From positions 372,001-436,000 of the forward strand of contig NZ_VNWN01000002.1 of assembly GCF_012720115.1 (NCBI RefSeq): DNA of 64,000 nucleotides, in the 5' to 3' direction. The notes beneath the pieces are model-generated. The model saw only the letters and a list, made by a program, of their open reading frames with translations, was not told where the DNA came from and made no database searches. Position numbers and translations under genes: made by a program. This DNA comes from Sneathiella chinensis (GTDB taxonomy: Bacteria > Pseudomonadota > Alphaproteobacteria > Sneathiellales > Sneathiellaceae). Within the stretch, counting starts at the first letter, position 1. Each line of letters opens with the position of its first letter. Of the stretch, positions 26,031 to 35,701 are shown one piece after another.

Positions 26031-27416
26031 TCAACATTCAACGAAATTGACGGCAAGGCCCCCAAGCGAGGTTTCCTTGTATTTTGTCTGCATGTCCGCC
26101 CCCGTTTGACGCATGGTTTCAATGACCGCATCCAGCGATATCTTGTGGGTGCCATCCCCTTTCAGGGCCAGCCGTGAGGCCTGCACCGCCTTGACCGCGC
26201 CGACAGCGTTTCGCTCGATACAGGGGATTTGCACAAGCCCGCCCACGGGATCGCAGGTCAGGCCCAGATTATGCTCCATGCCGATTTCAGCGGCGTTTTC
26301 AATCTGGGCGTTGGTGCCCCCGAGCACGGCGGTCAGTCCCGCTGCCGCCATGGAACAGGCCACCCCGATTTCGCCCTGACAGCCAACCTCGGCCCCGGAA
26401 ATGGCGGCATTTTTCTTGTACAGGCTGCCGATGGCGGCGGCCGTCAGAAGAAAGGTTGCAACGTCTTTCCGGTCCTCTCCGCCGCAATGGCGTATGTGAT
26501 AGGCAAGGACGGCCGGTATGATCCCGGCGGCGCCGTTGGTTGGGGCCGTGACCACCCGGCCCCCGCAGGCATTTTCCTCGTTCACGGCAAGGGCATACAG
26601 GTTGATCCAGTCCAGCCCGGAAAGCGCATCCTCCCCCTTTGTTTCCTGCTGGCGGACAAGGTTTGCCCGCAGGTTCGCGGCGCGCCGGGGAACGTTCAGT
26701 CCCCCCGGCAGGGTTCCGCTTTCGTTGCATCCGCGCTCGATGCACTGCTCCATGGCCTGCCAGATGTCATCCAGTCCTTGTAAAACCTGTTCCTCCGGTC
26801 TTTGCGCACATTCATTTTTCAGAACCAGCTCCGCAATACTGAGGGCGTTTTCTTCCGCCAATTGCAGCAGGTGGCGGGCATTCCTGAAGGGATAGGGGGG
26901 CGGTGCCGATGCCGTGATCCGGTGTTGCAGGGCCTGCCCGTCCCCCTTAATGACGAACCCGCCGCCGATGGAATAATAGGTCCCGCTTTTCAGCAGGGCG
27001 CCATCCTTGTCAAAGGCGGCGAAGGTCATTCCGTTGGTATGGCCCGGCAAAAGCTGGTCGCGAAGTTCCAGATAGTGTTCCGCAGGATCAAGGGAAATGA
27101 TGTGTTTTCCGGCCAGTTTCAGACAGTGCGTGCGGCGGATGTTCTCCAGCATGGCTGGAACCTCAGCCGGGTCAACCAGATGGGGCTGCTCGCCGGACAG
27201 GCCCAGTAAAATGGCATGATCCGTGGCATGTCCCCGACCGGTAAGGGCGAGGGAGCCGTATGTCTTGATTAAAAGGCGGCAGACATCCGTCAAAACACCG
27301 GATTGATCCAGACCTTGTACAAAATGGTTGGCCGCCACCATGGGCCCGACCGTATGGGAACTGGACGGGCCAATGCCAATCTTGAACAGGTCAAAAACAC
27401 TGATGTTTGAGGGCAT
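26031..27416 (-). CDS. sdaA: L-serine ammonia-lyase (iron-sulfur, single-chain)
   Basis: The 461-residue protein has the N-terminal beta domain starting [19 protein letters not shown] and a C-terminal alpha domain with the cluster cysteines in [12 protein letters not shown] and [19 protein letters not shown], matching oxygen-sensitive [4Fe-4S] serine deaminases. It converts L-serine to pyruvate and ammonia. It begins 14 bases after the aapP stop, so serine brought in by the Aap transporter could go straight to pyruvate. Confidence 0.95.
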   Translation of the reverse strand: MPSNISVFDLFKIGIGPSSSHTVGPMVAANHFVQGLDQSGVLTDVCRLLIKTYGSLALTGRGHATDHAILLGLSGEQPHLVDPAEVPAMLENIRRTHCLKLAGKHIISLDPAEHYLELRDQLLPGHTNGMTFAAFDKDGALLKSGTYYSIGGGFVIKGDGQALQHRITASAPPPYPFRNARHLLQLAEENALSIAELVLKNECAQRPEEQVLQGLDDIWQAMEQCIERGCNESGTLPGGLNVPRRAANLRANLVRQQETKGEDALSGLDWINLYALAVNEENACGGRVVTAPTNGAAGIIPAVLAYHIRHCGGEDRKDVATFLLTAAAIGSLYKKNAAISGAEVGCQGEIGVACSMAAAGLTAVLGGTNAQIENAAEIGMEHNLGLTCDPVGGLVQIPCIERNAVGAVKAVQASRLALKGDGTHKISLDAVIETMRQTGADMQTKYKETSLGGLAVNFVEC

Positions 27417-27430
27417 GGTGGCTTTCTGGG

Positions 27431-28228
27431 TCAGTTATGCAGGATCTGGCTCAGGAAGGCCTGTGTCCGGTCCACTTGCGGGTTGTCGAAAAATTCCGTT
27501 GGGGTGTTCTGTTCCACGATTTCGCCGCCATCCATGAAAATCACCCGGTCGGCGACCGATTTCGCAAATCCCATTTCATGGGTCACGCACAACATGGTCA
27601 TGCCTTCTTCAGCAAGTTCCGCCATCACATCCAGAACCTCCTTGATCATTTCCGGATCAAGGGCGGATGTGGGTTCATCAAACAGCATGATCTTTGGCGC
27701 CATGCAAAGAGAGCGGGCAATGGCCACCCGCTGTTGCTGGCCGCCCGACAATTGTCCCGGATACTTGTGGGCCTGTTCGGCGATATTGACCCGGTTCAGG
27801 TAATGCATGGCTGTCTCGACCGCCTCGGCCCGTGGCATTTTCCGAACCCAGATGGGGGCGAAGATCAGGTTTTCCAGAATGGTCATGTGGGGGAACAGGT
27901 TGAAATGCTGAAAACACATGCCGACCTCGCGGCGGATATGGCCGATATTCTTCGTGTTGTCGTTCAGTTCGACCCCGTCCACCAGAATGGTGCCGCCCTG
28001 ATGTTCTTCCAGCCGGTTCACACAGCGGATAAGCGTTGATTTCCCGGACCCGGACGGGCCGCAAATGACAATGCGTTCCCCCTTGCGAACGGCCAGATCC
28101 ACATTCTTCAGGACATGAAAGTCCCCATACCACTTGTTGACCTTGTCCAGCAGGATAATGGGCTGTTCAGCCTGTGACCCGGTCCGGCTGTCTGCTGATT
28201 GCGGGTTGGAGTGTGAAATAGTCATCAT
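27431..28228 (-). CDS. aapP: General L-amino acid ABC transporter ATPase (AapP)
   Basis: The 265-residue ATPase has Walker [10 protein letters not shown], signature [15 protein letters not shown] and Walker [13 protein letters not shown], and is of the polar amino acid (GlnQ/AapP) type. The frame is open to 28312, overlapping aapM; ATG 28228, 25 bases after the aapM stop, fits better though its ribosome binding site is modest. It energises the AapQ/AapM permeases. Confidence 0.92.
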   Translation of the reverse strand: MMTISHSNPQSADSRTGSQAEQPIILLDKVNKWYGDFHVLKNVDLAVRKGERIVICGPSGSGKSTLIRCVNRLEEHQGGTILVDGVELNDNTKNIGHIRREVGMCFQHFNLFPHMTILENLIFAPIWVRKMPRAEAVETAMHYLNRVNIAEQAHKYPGQLSGGQQQRVAIARSLCMAPKIMLFDEPTSALDPEMIKEVLDVMAELAEEGMTMLCVTHEMGFAKSVADRVIFMDGGEIVEQNTPTEFFDNPQVDRTQAFLSQILHN

Positions 28229-28253
28229 GAAGTCTTGTCTTTCAGGTGAACGA

Positions 28254-29342
28254 TCAGCGATAGGCGGCGTAGCCACGTTTTTCGAGTGAGTTGCCATACC
28301 GGCTGAGGCCAAAGCATAAAATCCAGTAGATCAGGGCACAGAACACAAAGGCCTCGGCATCGAAGCCCAGCCATTCCGGGTCTTGTGACGCAGCCTTTGA
28401 GATACCGAGGAAATCCAGCAGCCCGACCACAATGACCAGCGAGGTATCTTTCAACAGTGCAATGCAGCGGCCAATCAGCGGCGGCAGAACCTTGGTCAGG
28501 GCCTGCGGCAGAATGATAAACAGCATGGTCACCCAGGGATGCAGCCCGAGGGAGGCGGCGGCCTCGCTCTGTCCGCTTTCAACGCCCTGCAATCCGCCGC
28601 GCACGACCTCGGCGATATAGGCGGAAGAAAACAGGATGATGCCGATCTGGACACGGTACAGGATGCCGATCTCCATCCCGCTGGGAAGGAACAGCGGCAG
28701 CATGATTGAGGCCATGAACAGGATCGTGACCAGGGGGACACCGCGCACGGTCTCGATCAGGGCGATACACAGCCCCTTGATCAGCTTGATGTTTGACCGG
28801 CGGCCCAAGGCCAGCAGGATACCAAGGGGAACAGATACCAAAATCCCGACCACGGACAGAACCAGCGTCAACAGCAACCCGCCCCATTTGGAGGTATCCA
28901 CACTTTCCAGCCCGAAGCCGCCCCCGACCAGCCAATAGATGGGCAGCGGCAGCAGCAGCCAGAACACTACGGCGACCTTGCCGGGCATAAGTTGACGGGC
29001 CGTTGCAATAAACAGGGCCAGCAACAGAAGACCGGCGGCGATGGGGCGCCATGCCAGTTCCTGCGGGTAGGAGCCGATCATGAACAGCCGGAACTGGGCC
29101 TGCACAAAGGACCAGCACGCCCCGCCCGCCGCCCGGCATTCATCGGCATTGCCAACGAATGTGGCGTTGAGGACAAACCAGTCCAGAAGCGGGGGAATGA
29201 TCGCAAGAATGATACCGACCCCGAGAAAGGTCAGGATGGTATTTTTAACCGAACTGAAAAAGTGATCCCGCAGCCATTTGATGACCCCGCGCTGGGTCGG
29301 CGGGGCCGGTTGGTCTGGTGAGGGTTGAAAGATGATCGTCAT
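28254..29342 (-). CDS. aapM: General L-amino acid ABC transporter permease (AapM)
   Basis: The 362-residue permease has an extended N-terminal part with a long periplasmic loop, as in AapM/BztC, and the C-terminal permease domain with the EAA-type loop [25 protein letters not shown] near 280-305. Only two bases separate it from aapQ. It forms the heteromeric channel with AapQ. Confidence 0.93.
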   Translation of the reverse strand: MTIIFQPSPDQPAPPTQRGVIKWLRDHFFSSVKNTILTFLGVGIILAIIPPLLDWFVLNATFVGNADECRAAGGACWSFVQAQFRLFMIGSYPQELAWRPIAAGLLLLALFIATARQLMPGKVAVVFWLLLPLPIYWLVGGGFGLESVDTSKWGGLLLTLVLSVVGILVSVPLGILLALGRRSNIKLIKGLCIALIETVRGVPLVTILFMASIMLPLFLPSGMEIGILYRVQIGIILFSSAYIAEVVRGGLQGVESGQSEAAASLGLHPWVTMLFIILPQALTKVLPPLIGRCIALLKDTSLVIVVGLLDFLGISKAASQDPEWLGFDAEAFVFCALIYWILCFGLSRYGNSLEKRGYAAYR

Positions 29343-29344
29343 GA

Positions 29345-30526
29345 TTAACGCTCCACCAGTTGGAATTTCTTGTTGGCCACATTCATCAGCACGGAAATGA
29401 CCAGATTGATGGAAAGATAGACCAGCATCCAGATGCCGATCACCTCAATGGCCTGCCCGTTCTGGCCGATCATGGTGCCGCCAATGGACACCATGTCCGG
29501 ATAGCCGATGGCGATGGCAAGGGAACTGTCCTTGACCAGACTGGCGTAATCGTTTGTTGTGGCGGGAATGATGGTGCGAAGGGCCTGCGGCAGGATTACA
29601 CCGCGCATGATGCGGGAGGGCGGCACCCCAAGGGCGGCGGCCGCTTCATTCTGTCCCTTGCTGACGGCCATGATGCCGCTTCGGACATTTTCGGCGATGA
29701 AGGCCCCCCGATAGAGCGCCAACCCGATGACCAGAGCGAGAAATTCCGGCCGGAAAACCGCTCCGCCGGAAAAATTGAACCCTTTCAAGGCCGGATAATC
29801 CCAACTGACCGGGCCGCCCGCCATCCAAAAGACCGACAGGGGAACCAGTGTCAGGATCGCCGTGCCCAGCCAGAAGAGCGGCAGGGAGCGGCCTGTCAGG
29901 TTCTGGCGCTTCTTGGCCCATCTCACCATCAGGATGGTCAGCCCGATGGCGACCAGAAAGGCCATGGCGACCCAGATGAAGCCGTCTTCGGGGATGGCGC
30001 GGGGGAAATACAGGCCGCGCTGGCTCAGGAAGGTGCCGGGGAAAATCTCGACCGCCTGCTTGACCGATGGCAATCCGGCGAGGGCGACACCATAGACAAA
30101 TAGCAGGATCAGTAGAACGGGAACATTCCGCAGGATTTCCACATAGGTTTTGGCGATTTTGGCAATCAGAAGATTGTCGGAAACCTGTGCCACGCCCACA
30201 ATGACACCCACCACCGTGGCCAGAATGATGCACAGGATTGCCGTATAAAGGGTGTTGATGATCCCGACCAGCAGGGCATATCCGTAACTGTCGCTGGATT
30301 GATAGTCGATCAGGGAATCGCCAATGGGAAAGCCGGCCTCTTGCGAGAGGAAGGCAAAGCCCGTTTCAATATGACGGGCCGCCAGATTTTCCTGTGTCGA
30401 AAGAAACAGATAATAGGCGCCCCCGATTGCCGCCGCGACCATGAGCAATTGCACAAGGTTGGACAGCAGGTTCCGAGGGGTGAAGAAAGTGCTCAGCATT
30501 CCTGCCAAATCTGATTGTGTCGACAT
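29345..30526 (-). CDS. aapQ: General L-amino acid ABC transporter permease (AapQ)
   Basis: The 393-residue permease has the AapQ/BztB layout, with a first membrane segment near 25-45, a long insert, and the EAA-type loop QNEAAAALGVPPSRIMRGVILPQAL near 310-335. ATG 30526 follows AAGGTGA; a GTG nine bases upstream is in frame. It lies downstream of aapJ across a terminator-like hairpin, so its expression is probably lower than that of the binding protein. Confidence 0.93.
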   Translation of the reverse strand: MSTQSDLAGMLSTFFTPRNLLSNLVQLLMVAAAIGGAYYLFLSTQENLAARHIETGFAFLSQEAGFPIGDSLIDYQSSDSYGYALLVGIINTLYTAILCIILATVVGVIVGVAQVSDNLLIAKIAKTYVEILRNVPVLLILLFVYGVALAGLPSVKQAVEIFPGTFLSQRGLYFPRAIPEDGFIWVAMAFLVAIGLTILMVRWAKKRQNLTGRSLPLFWLGTAILTLVPLSVFWMAGGPVSWDYPALKGFNFSGGAVFRPEFLALVIGLALYRGAFIAENVRSGIMAVSKGQNEAAAALGVPPSRIMRGVILPQALRTIIPATTNDYASLVKDSSLAIAIGYPDMVSIGGTMIGQNGQAIEVIGIWMLVYLSINLVISVLMNVANKKFQLVER

Positions 30527-30579
30527 AAACGTCACCTTGCCTTGCAGGCCGGTCGGGTAACACCGGGTAAGGATCAGGG

Positions 30580-30614
30580 AAAAAGCCGGGCCGCCGTTCA
30601 GTCAGGCGGCCCGG
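30580..30614 (-). terminator. Terminator-like hairpin between aapJ and aapQ
   Basis: CCGGGCCGCC (30586-30595) pairs perfectly with GGCGGCCCGG (30605-30614). On the minus strand it is followed by CTTTTTCCC, so it has the form of a factor-independent terminator. Since aapQMP follow on the same strand, it is probably a partial terminator that sets a high AapJ to permease ratio. Confidence 0.75.
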
Positions 30615-30630
30615 GGTATGCGGGACAGTG

Positions 30631-31644
30631 TTAGCGAAGCGGTGCCACGTAAAGCAGGCCACCCTTGGTCCACAGGGCGTTCTTGCCGCGCGGCATGTTC
30701 AGGGGGCTTTCGCTGCCAAGGTTGCGGTCGTAAATTTCGCCGTAGTTACCGACCGCCTTGATGGCATTGTACAGCCAGTCATTTTCAAGACCGAGATAGC
30801 TGCCGTAATCCCCGGTGACACCCAGCATACGCTGAACCGTCGGGTTCTTGGAGGAGGCTTTCTGCTCGCTGGCGTTGCCCTGTGTCACGCCGGTTTCCTC
30901 GGCGGTGATCAGGCCGTTGATGGTCCAGGTTACAAGGTCTTTCCACGCGTTGTCGCCGTGCTTGACCAGCGGGGCCAGCGGCTCTTTCGAGAAGATTTCA
31001 GGCAGAATGACATGTTCTGCCGGGTCCGGCATGGTGATGCGGAAGGCGGCAAGCTGGCTGGCATCTGTTGTCAGCGCGTCGCAGCGACCGGAACGATAGG
31101 CGTTTACGGCCTCTTTCTTGCCTTCAAAGACAACCGGTTCGAATTCCAGGCTGTTGGCCCGGGCAAAGTCTTCAAGGTTCAGCTCAGTGGTGGTGCCGGC
31201 TGTTACGCAGACGGTGGCCCCGTTCAGGTCCATGGCGCTGGCCGCCCCGTTTTGCTTGCGGGTCATGAAACCCTGACCGTCAAAGAACACGACCGAGGTA
31301 AAGTCAACGCCTTCCTTGGTGTCGCGCTTCATGGTCCAGGTTGTTGTCCGGGAGGTCAGGTCCACCTGACCGGTCACAACCGCCAGTACTTTCTGTTTTG
31401 AGGCAAGGGGCACAAACTTGATTTTTGTCGGATCGTTGAAGATTGCCGCAGACAAGGCGCGGCACATATCCACGTCAAAGCCCTTCCAGTCCCCTTCCGC
31501 ATTCGGGTTGGAGAAGCCGGGTACGCCTTCACTGACACCGCAATTGATGAAACCGCGTGCCTTCACATCATCCAGTGTTGCCGCCATTGCCTGACCGGCG
31601 AACAGGGCAAAACCAGCGGCCAGCAGACCAGTTATCTTTTTCAT
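30631..31644 (-). CDS. aapJ: General L-amino acid ABC transporter substrate-binding protein (AapJ)
   Basis: The 337-residue periplasmic binding protein has a signal peptide (about 1-22, ending GQAMAA) and the AapJ/BztA family pattern: GFINCGVSEGVPGFSNPN, RTTTWTMKRDT, TICV-type VCVTAGTTTELNLEDF and a C-terminal NYGEIYDRNLG. ATG 31644 follows GGAGG. It is the first gene of aapJQMP-sdaA-NaPi-serB. A diverged paralogue sits at 31966-32994, facing away. Confidence 0.94.
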   Translation of the reverse strand: MKKITGLLAAGFALFAGQAMAATLDDVKARGFINCGVSEGVPGFSNPNAEGDWKGFDVDMCRALSAAIFNDPTKIKFVPLASKQKVLAVVTGQVDLTSRTTTWTMKRDTKEGVDFTSVVFFDGQGFMTRKQNGAASAMDLNGATVCVTAGTTTELNLEDFARANSLEFEPVVFEGKKEAVNAYRSGRCDALTTDASQLAAFRITMPDPAEHVILPEIFSKEPLAPLVKHGDNAWKDLVTWTINGLITAEETGVTQGNASEQKASSKNPTVQRMLGVTGDYGSYLGLENDWLYNAIKAVGNYGEIYDRNLGSESPLNMPRGKNALWTKGGLLYVAPLR

Positions 31645-31965
31645 TGAAACCTCCATTAACGTTTCGTTTTACGCCCCCGGAATGGATGGCGGCCTTTCAC
31701 CACATGCTCCTTGTTAATGGGGGATGTGGCCCAGATGCGCGTGTGTTGACCCTGTGTTGTTTTTGTTGGCAACGATGCGCATGATTGCATGTTCCACGGT
31801 ATTGGCCGGGATATCTATTACCCGGAAGTCGCCCTTCTCTATCAAAGGTCATATGCCGAGCTTCCTGTATTGGACCAAAGTCGTGTGCGGTATGGAAAAT
31901 TTCCCAAGGCTGTTGCGATTGCGCTAATGTCATTGCGGGTTATTCTGGAAAAACGGACAACTGCG
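31645..31965. other. Divergent intergenic region between aapJ and the sensor operon
   Basis: About 320 bases with no convincing gene. It must hold the promoters of the leftward aap operon and the rightward binding protein/histidine kinase operon. An in-frame extension upstream of 31966 exists (to 31789, with ATG at 31927), but it would bury the signal peptide. I could not pick out strong -35/-10 pairs by eye. Confidence 0.5.
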
Positions 31966-32994
31966 ATGCGCTTTCTTCGTATGATGATCATGGGATATAT
32001 GCTGGTCTGGGCCGCGTCCGGCCCGGCTCTGGCAGAGGGGGAGGGCACCCTTCAGAAAGTGCGGGAGCGCGGCTATCTCCTGTGCGGTGTCGGCGATCAT
32101 GATTTCGGATTTGCAGAGCGGGATACCAACGGAAAATGGCACGGGTTTGATGTTGATTTATGCCGCGCCATCGCAACAGCTACCCTTGGCGAGCCGGACA
32201 AGGTCCGCTTTATCCCCGTCGACAGTCAAAGCCGGTTGCCCGCGCTTCTGGCCGGGGAAATTGATGTACTGTTTCGCACGACCACCTGGACAATGCAGCG
32301 GGACAGCACCATCGCGATCGATTTCACCCGTGTGATGCTGTTCGAGGTGCAGGGGGTTATCGCCCGCGGGGAACTGGGCATCACCAGCCTTAAGGAGGTC
32401 CGGCAGGGAACCATTTGTGTCAATGCCGGCACCACCAGTCACCTGAACCTGCGGGAATATCTGGAGGTGCATAACCCCGGTCTGGATATTCTGGTACTGG
32501 AAACGCAGGAGGGGCGGTGGCAGGCCTTCTTTAACGGGCGATGCGATCTCATGTCGTCAGACCTGATGGACCTACAGGCGGGCAAGGTGATGCTGGCCCC
32601 GAGCTCCGAGGATATGACGCTGTTGACGGATATTATCTCGAAGGAGCCGCTGGCCCCGGCTGTGCGCAATGAGGATGCCGCGTGGTTTGACATCATCAAG
32701 TGGGTTCTGAACGGGGTTATCGCCCTTGAGGAGAACCGTATCTCCTCCACCAATATTGATGAGCGCCTGACAGGGTTGAGCGGCGAGGCAAAGCGGATGT
32801 TGGGGCCGGATGTGACCCTTGGGAAAACACTGGGGCTGGATGCGGGATGGCTGGAGCGTATTGCCCGCGATGTGGGAAATTATGGCGAGATTTTCGAGCG
32901 CAACCTTGGTCAGGCCTCCCCGTTCAAGATAGAGCGCAAGCATAACCGATTATGGACAGAGGGCGGGTTGATTTACGCCATGCCCCTTCGCTAA
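31966..32994 (+). CDS. AapJ-like periplasmic binding protein linked to a sensor kinase
   Basis: The 342-residue protein has a signal peptide (about 1-24, cleaved near GPALAEG) and is a diverged paralogue of AapJ, keeping RTTTWTMQRDS, TICVNAGTTSHLNLREY and the C-terminal NYGEIFERNLG. ATG 31966 is chosen because it gives a proper signal peptide; ATG 31927 is an alternative. It has no transporter genes of its own: a histidine kinase with a large periplasmic domain begins four bases after its stop. Inference: it binds an amino acid and presents it to the kinase rather than to a permease. It lacks the stem-loop that follows aapJ. Confidence 0.88.
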   Translation: MRFLRMMIMGYMLVWAASGPALAEGEGTLQKVRERGYLLCGVGDHDFGFAERDTNGKWHGFDVDLCRAIATATLGEPDKVRFIPVDSQSRLPALLAGEIDVLFRTTTWTMQRDSTIAIDFTRVMLFEVQGVIARGELGITSLKEVRQGTICVNAGTTSHLNLREYLEVHNPGLDILVLETQEGRWQAFFNGRCDLMSSDLMDLQAGKVMLAPSSEDMTLLTDIISKEPLAPAVRNEDAAWFDIIKWVLNGVIALEENRISSTNIDERLTGLSGEAKRMLGPDVTLGKTLGLDAGWLERIARDVGNYGEIFERNLGQASPFKIERKHNRLWTEGGLIYAMPLR

Positions 32995-32998
32995 GCCC

Positions 32999-35701
32999 AT
33001 GGATCGCTCCATGAAATCATTCCGGCCGGGCGTTTTTTTCAGGGTTTTTGCCGGTCTTGGCATCATCGGTATCCTGATCATCAGCGCCGGTGTTGTGTCG
33101 GTCAAATCTTTCAATGAGTTCAGCAGCGGCTTGCGCTCTTTTTCCACCCGCGACCTGCCGGTGGTGATTGACGGCTCGAAACTGAACCAGCTCAGCGCCA
33201 ATCTTGCCTCCTTTGCGCCGGCCCTGATTGCGGCCGACAGCCCCGGCACCCGCAAATCCATCTTTCTTCGGATCAAGGATCAGGTTGCGTGGCTGGATGA
33301 AATTCTTCTCAATCTGGAGGAAACCGAGAATTCAAGCCGGGACCTGAGTGAGTTCAGAACCCTTAAAACCAATCTGGTCGACAATCTTCACCATATTTCC
33401 GATCTGGTAAAGGAACGGAACGTGATTTTGGAGCAGTCCGATACCCTGTTGAAGACGGTCCCGGATCTCAACTCGAAATCCTTCGTCATCAGCAACCGGT
33501 TCCTGCAGAACAATAACAGTCCCGATCTAATCTATGTCCTTCAGGAATGGCACCGTTTGAATACGGATGCGCTTCTGCTTGTGCCGCTGGCGGCGACGGT
33601 GGATCAGTTCACCGAACTGAACGATATCTCGGTAAGGTTTTCCGGCATTCTGGCGCAGATCGACGCCATGACGGCCCGTTTGCCGGACGCGGTCCAGCTT
33701 GAACTGGGCACGTTCAGAAAGGAACTGATCGCCCTCGGGCAGGAGGAAAACGGCATCATTCGTCTTCATGAAAAGGCGCTGGAGCTGAACGGGAAGGTGC
33801 AGGGGACCCTCAGCCAGAACAAGCTGATCGCCAACCGGTTCATTGCCTCTTCCTCCAGCCTGACCCGGAACATTCGCGATGAAATCCTGCATAAAAGCGA
33901 TCTTCTGGATCAATCCACGCAGGAACGCAGCCTCTACTTCATCATCATCACCTTCCTCTGTATTTCGGGGGCAGTGCTGGTTTTCGTCTATATCAACAAA
34001 TCCGTGATCCAGCGGCTGAGCGGCCTGCAGAAAAACATGCTGAATTATGCCGCCGGGAAAAGCGAAACCATTGCCACCGTGGGAAATGACGAAATCACCG
34101 ACATGGCCAAGGCCTTCAAATATTTCGTCCAGACCATTCAGGAGCGTGAGGCCGCCCTGCAGGTGGCCAACAGGCAGGTGGCCGAGGTGCAGGCCCGGCT
34201 TGTGGATGCTATTCAGAACATATCAGAAGGGTTCGTCCTGTTTGACAGCAAGCACCAACTTGTTCTTTGCAATGACAATTATCGTCAGTTGTATGGATAT
34301 CAGCCGGACGATGTTCAGCCGGGAACACCTTATGAAACCCTGCTCCGGGCGGATCTGTCGCGGGGGATTGCCGCCGATAATTCATCCTATCGCCGGGCCC
34401 GGCTGGCCCCGCTGGAAACCGCGCGGGCTGCGGTTGAGATACAGCTTGCCGATGGCCGCTGGCTGTCCATTCAGGATCGGGCTACGGCGGCGGGGGGGAT
34501 CGTCGGCATTCATGCGGATATCACCGGCAAGAAGGAGGCCGAGGCAGCTCTTCGCGTGGCAAAGGACAGGGCCGAGCGGGCCGATCAGGCAAAATCCCGC
34601 TTTCTGGCCGCCGCCAGTCATGACCTGCGCCAACCGTTACATGCGGTGGGGTTGTTCGCGGCGGCGCTTTTGAACCGGACGCAGGATCCGCATATGCGCG
34701 ATATAACCGGGAATATTGAACGCTCGCTCTTGCATATGAACGATCTTTTTGAATCCATCCTTGATTTCTCCCAGTTGGAAATCGGGGACCTGCAGCCTGA
34801 TCTGTCCTCTATCTCCCTGAAATCCATGGTGGATAATGTGGCGCGTGACTTTACCCTTCAGGCAGAGGAAAAATCTCTGGGTTTTCGGCTTGTCATGCCG
34901 GATGTCCATGTGTTCAGTGACGCCCTGATGCTGGATCGCATCCTGCGGAATTTGGTGTCGAACGCCATTCGCTATACGGATCAGGGGCGCATTCTGATCG
35001 GCGGTCGCCGCCAGGGGCAGCAGATCCGCATCGAGGTCTGGGATACCGGATGCGGGATTGCCCCGGAACAGCAGGAAAAGATTTTCTCCGACTTTTACCG
35101 GGGCGGAGAGACGCGGGCCGAGGATAGGGGTCTCGGGCTTGGGCTCTCCATTGCGGCGCAGATGGCCGGGCTCCTGAAAACGCGGATCGAGATGCACTCC
35201 CGCCCCGGGCAGGGCTCCTGTTTCAGTGTGACCGTGCCGCTCAGCGATGCCGGTGCCAGCCTGCCGGGTCACACCCCGGAACTGGAGCCGCCGAAACTGG
35301 AGACCGGCACCGTCCTGTCGGGAGAGCGGGTGTTGGTGATTGATGATGATCCGCAAATCCTGAAGGCGACGGAAAAGCTCCTGCAGCGCTGGGGTTGTCA
35401 GGTGAGGACGGCGCAAAATCTGGCCGCAGCGGAAACCTGCCTTGCAGAGGGCGCAGGGCCGTTTCTGGCTATTCTCGCGGACTACCAGATCAGCCGCCAC
35501 GAAACCGGTCTTGATTTTCTGGAGCGTCTACCGGAATACGGGGACAGGGGGGTGATTATCAGCGGGAATACGGACCCGGACATTGCCGCCCAGGTCAAGG
35601 CGGCGGGCTATCCCTTTTTCCAGAAACCGCTCAAGCCGGCCAAGCTGGCGGCCCTGCTTCGGCATTTGAAAAGAACGCAAGCGGCGACCGGAGCGGGCTA
35701 G
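32999..35701 (+). CDS. Hybrid sensor histidine kinase with PAS and receiver domains
   Basis: The 900-residue protein has a membrane segment at about 13-36, a largely helical periplasmic domain (about 37-310), a second membrane segment (about 312-334), a HAMP linker (335-385), a PAS domain (about 397-513), a HisKA domain with phospho-acceptor His541 in SHDLRQPLHAVG, a HATPase domain (about 640-755, N box NLVSNAIRYTDQG), and a C-terminal receiver (about 776-895) with Asp828. It starts four bases after the binding-protein gene and its stop overlaps the convergent response-regulator stop by four bases. The probable path is binding protein, kinase, own receiver, then NarL-type regulator; the last link is inferred from position. 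Confidence 0.92.
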   Translation: MDRSMKSFRPGVFFRVFAGLGIIGILIISAGVVSVKSFNEFSSGLRSFSTRDLPVVIDGSKLNQLSANLASFAPALIAADSPGTRKSIFLRIKDQVAWLDEILLNLEETENSSRDLSEFRTLKTNLVDNLHHISDLVKERNVILEQSDTLLKTVPDLNSKSFVISNRFLQNNNSPDLIYVLQEWHRLNTDALLLVPLAATVDQFTELNDISVRFSGILAQIDAMTARLPDAVQLELGTFRKELIALGQEENGIIRLHEKALELNGKVQGTLSQNKLIANRFIASSSSLTRNIRDEILHKSDLLDQSTQERSLYFIIITFLCISGAVLVFVYINKSVIQRLSGLQKNMLNYAAGKSETIATVGNDEITDMAKAFKYFVQTIQEREAALQVANRQVAEVQARLVDAIQNISEGFVLFDSKHQLVLCNDNYRQLYGYQPDDVQPGTPYETLLRADLSRGIAADNSSYRRARLAPLETARAAVEIQLADGRWLSIQDRATAAGGIVGIHADITGKKEAEAALRVAKDRAERADQAKSRFLAAASHDLRQPLHAVGLFAAALLNRTQDPHMRDITGNIERSLLHMNDLFESILDFSQLEIGDLQPDLSSISLKSMVDNVARDFTLQAEEKSLGFRLVMPDVHVFSDALMLDRILRNLVSNAIRYTDQGRILIGGRRQGQQIRIEVWDTGCGIAPEQQEKIFSDFYRGGETRAEDRGLGLGLSIAAQMAGLLKTRIEMHSRPGQGSCFSVTVPLSDAGASLPGHTPELEPPKLETGTVLSGERVLVIDDDPQILKATEKLLQRWGCQVRTAQNLAAAETCLAEGAGPFLAILADYQISRHETGLDFLERLPEYGDRGVIISGNTDPDIAAQVKAAGYPFFQKPLKPAKLAALLRHLKRTQAATGAG

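Noticed and set aside
30580-30614. Hairpin as the true end of the aap transcript
   Set aside because: The T tract is present, but aapQMP follow on the same strand with no evident promoter, so partial termination is the better reading.
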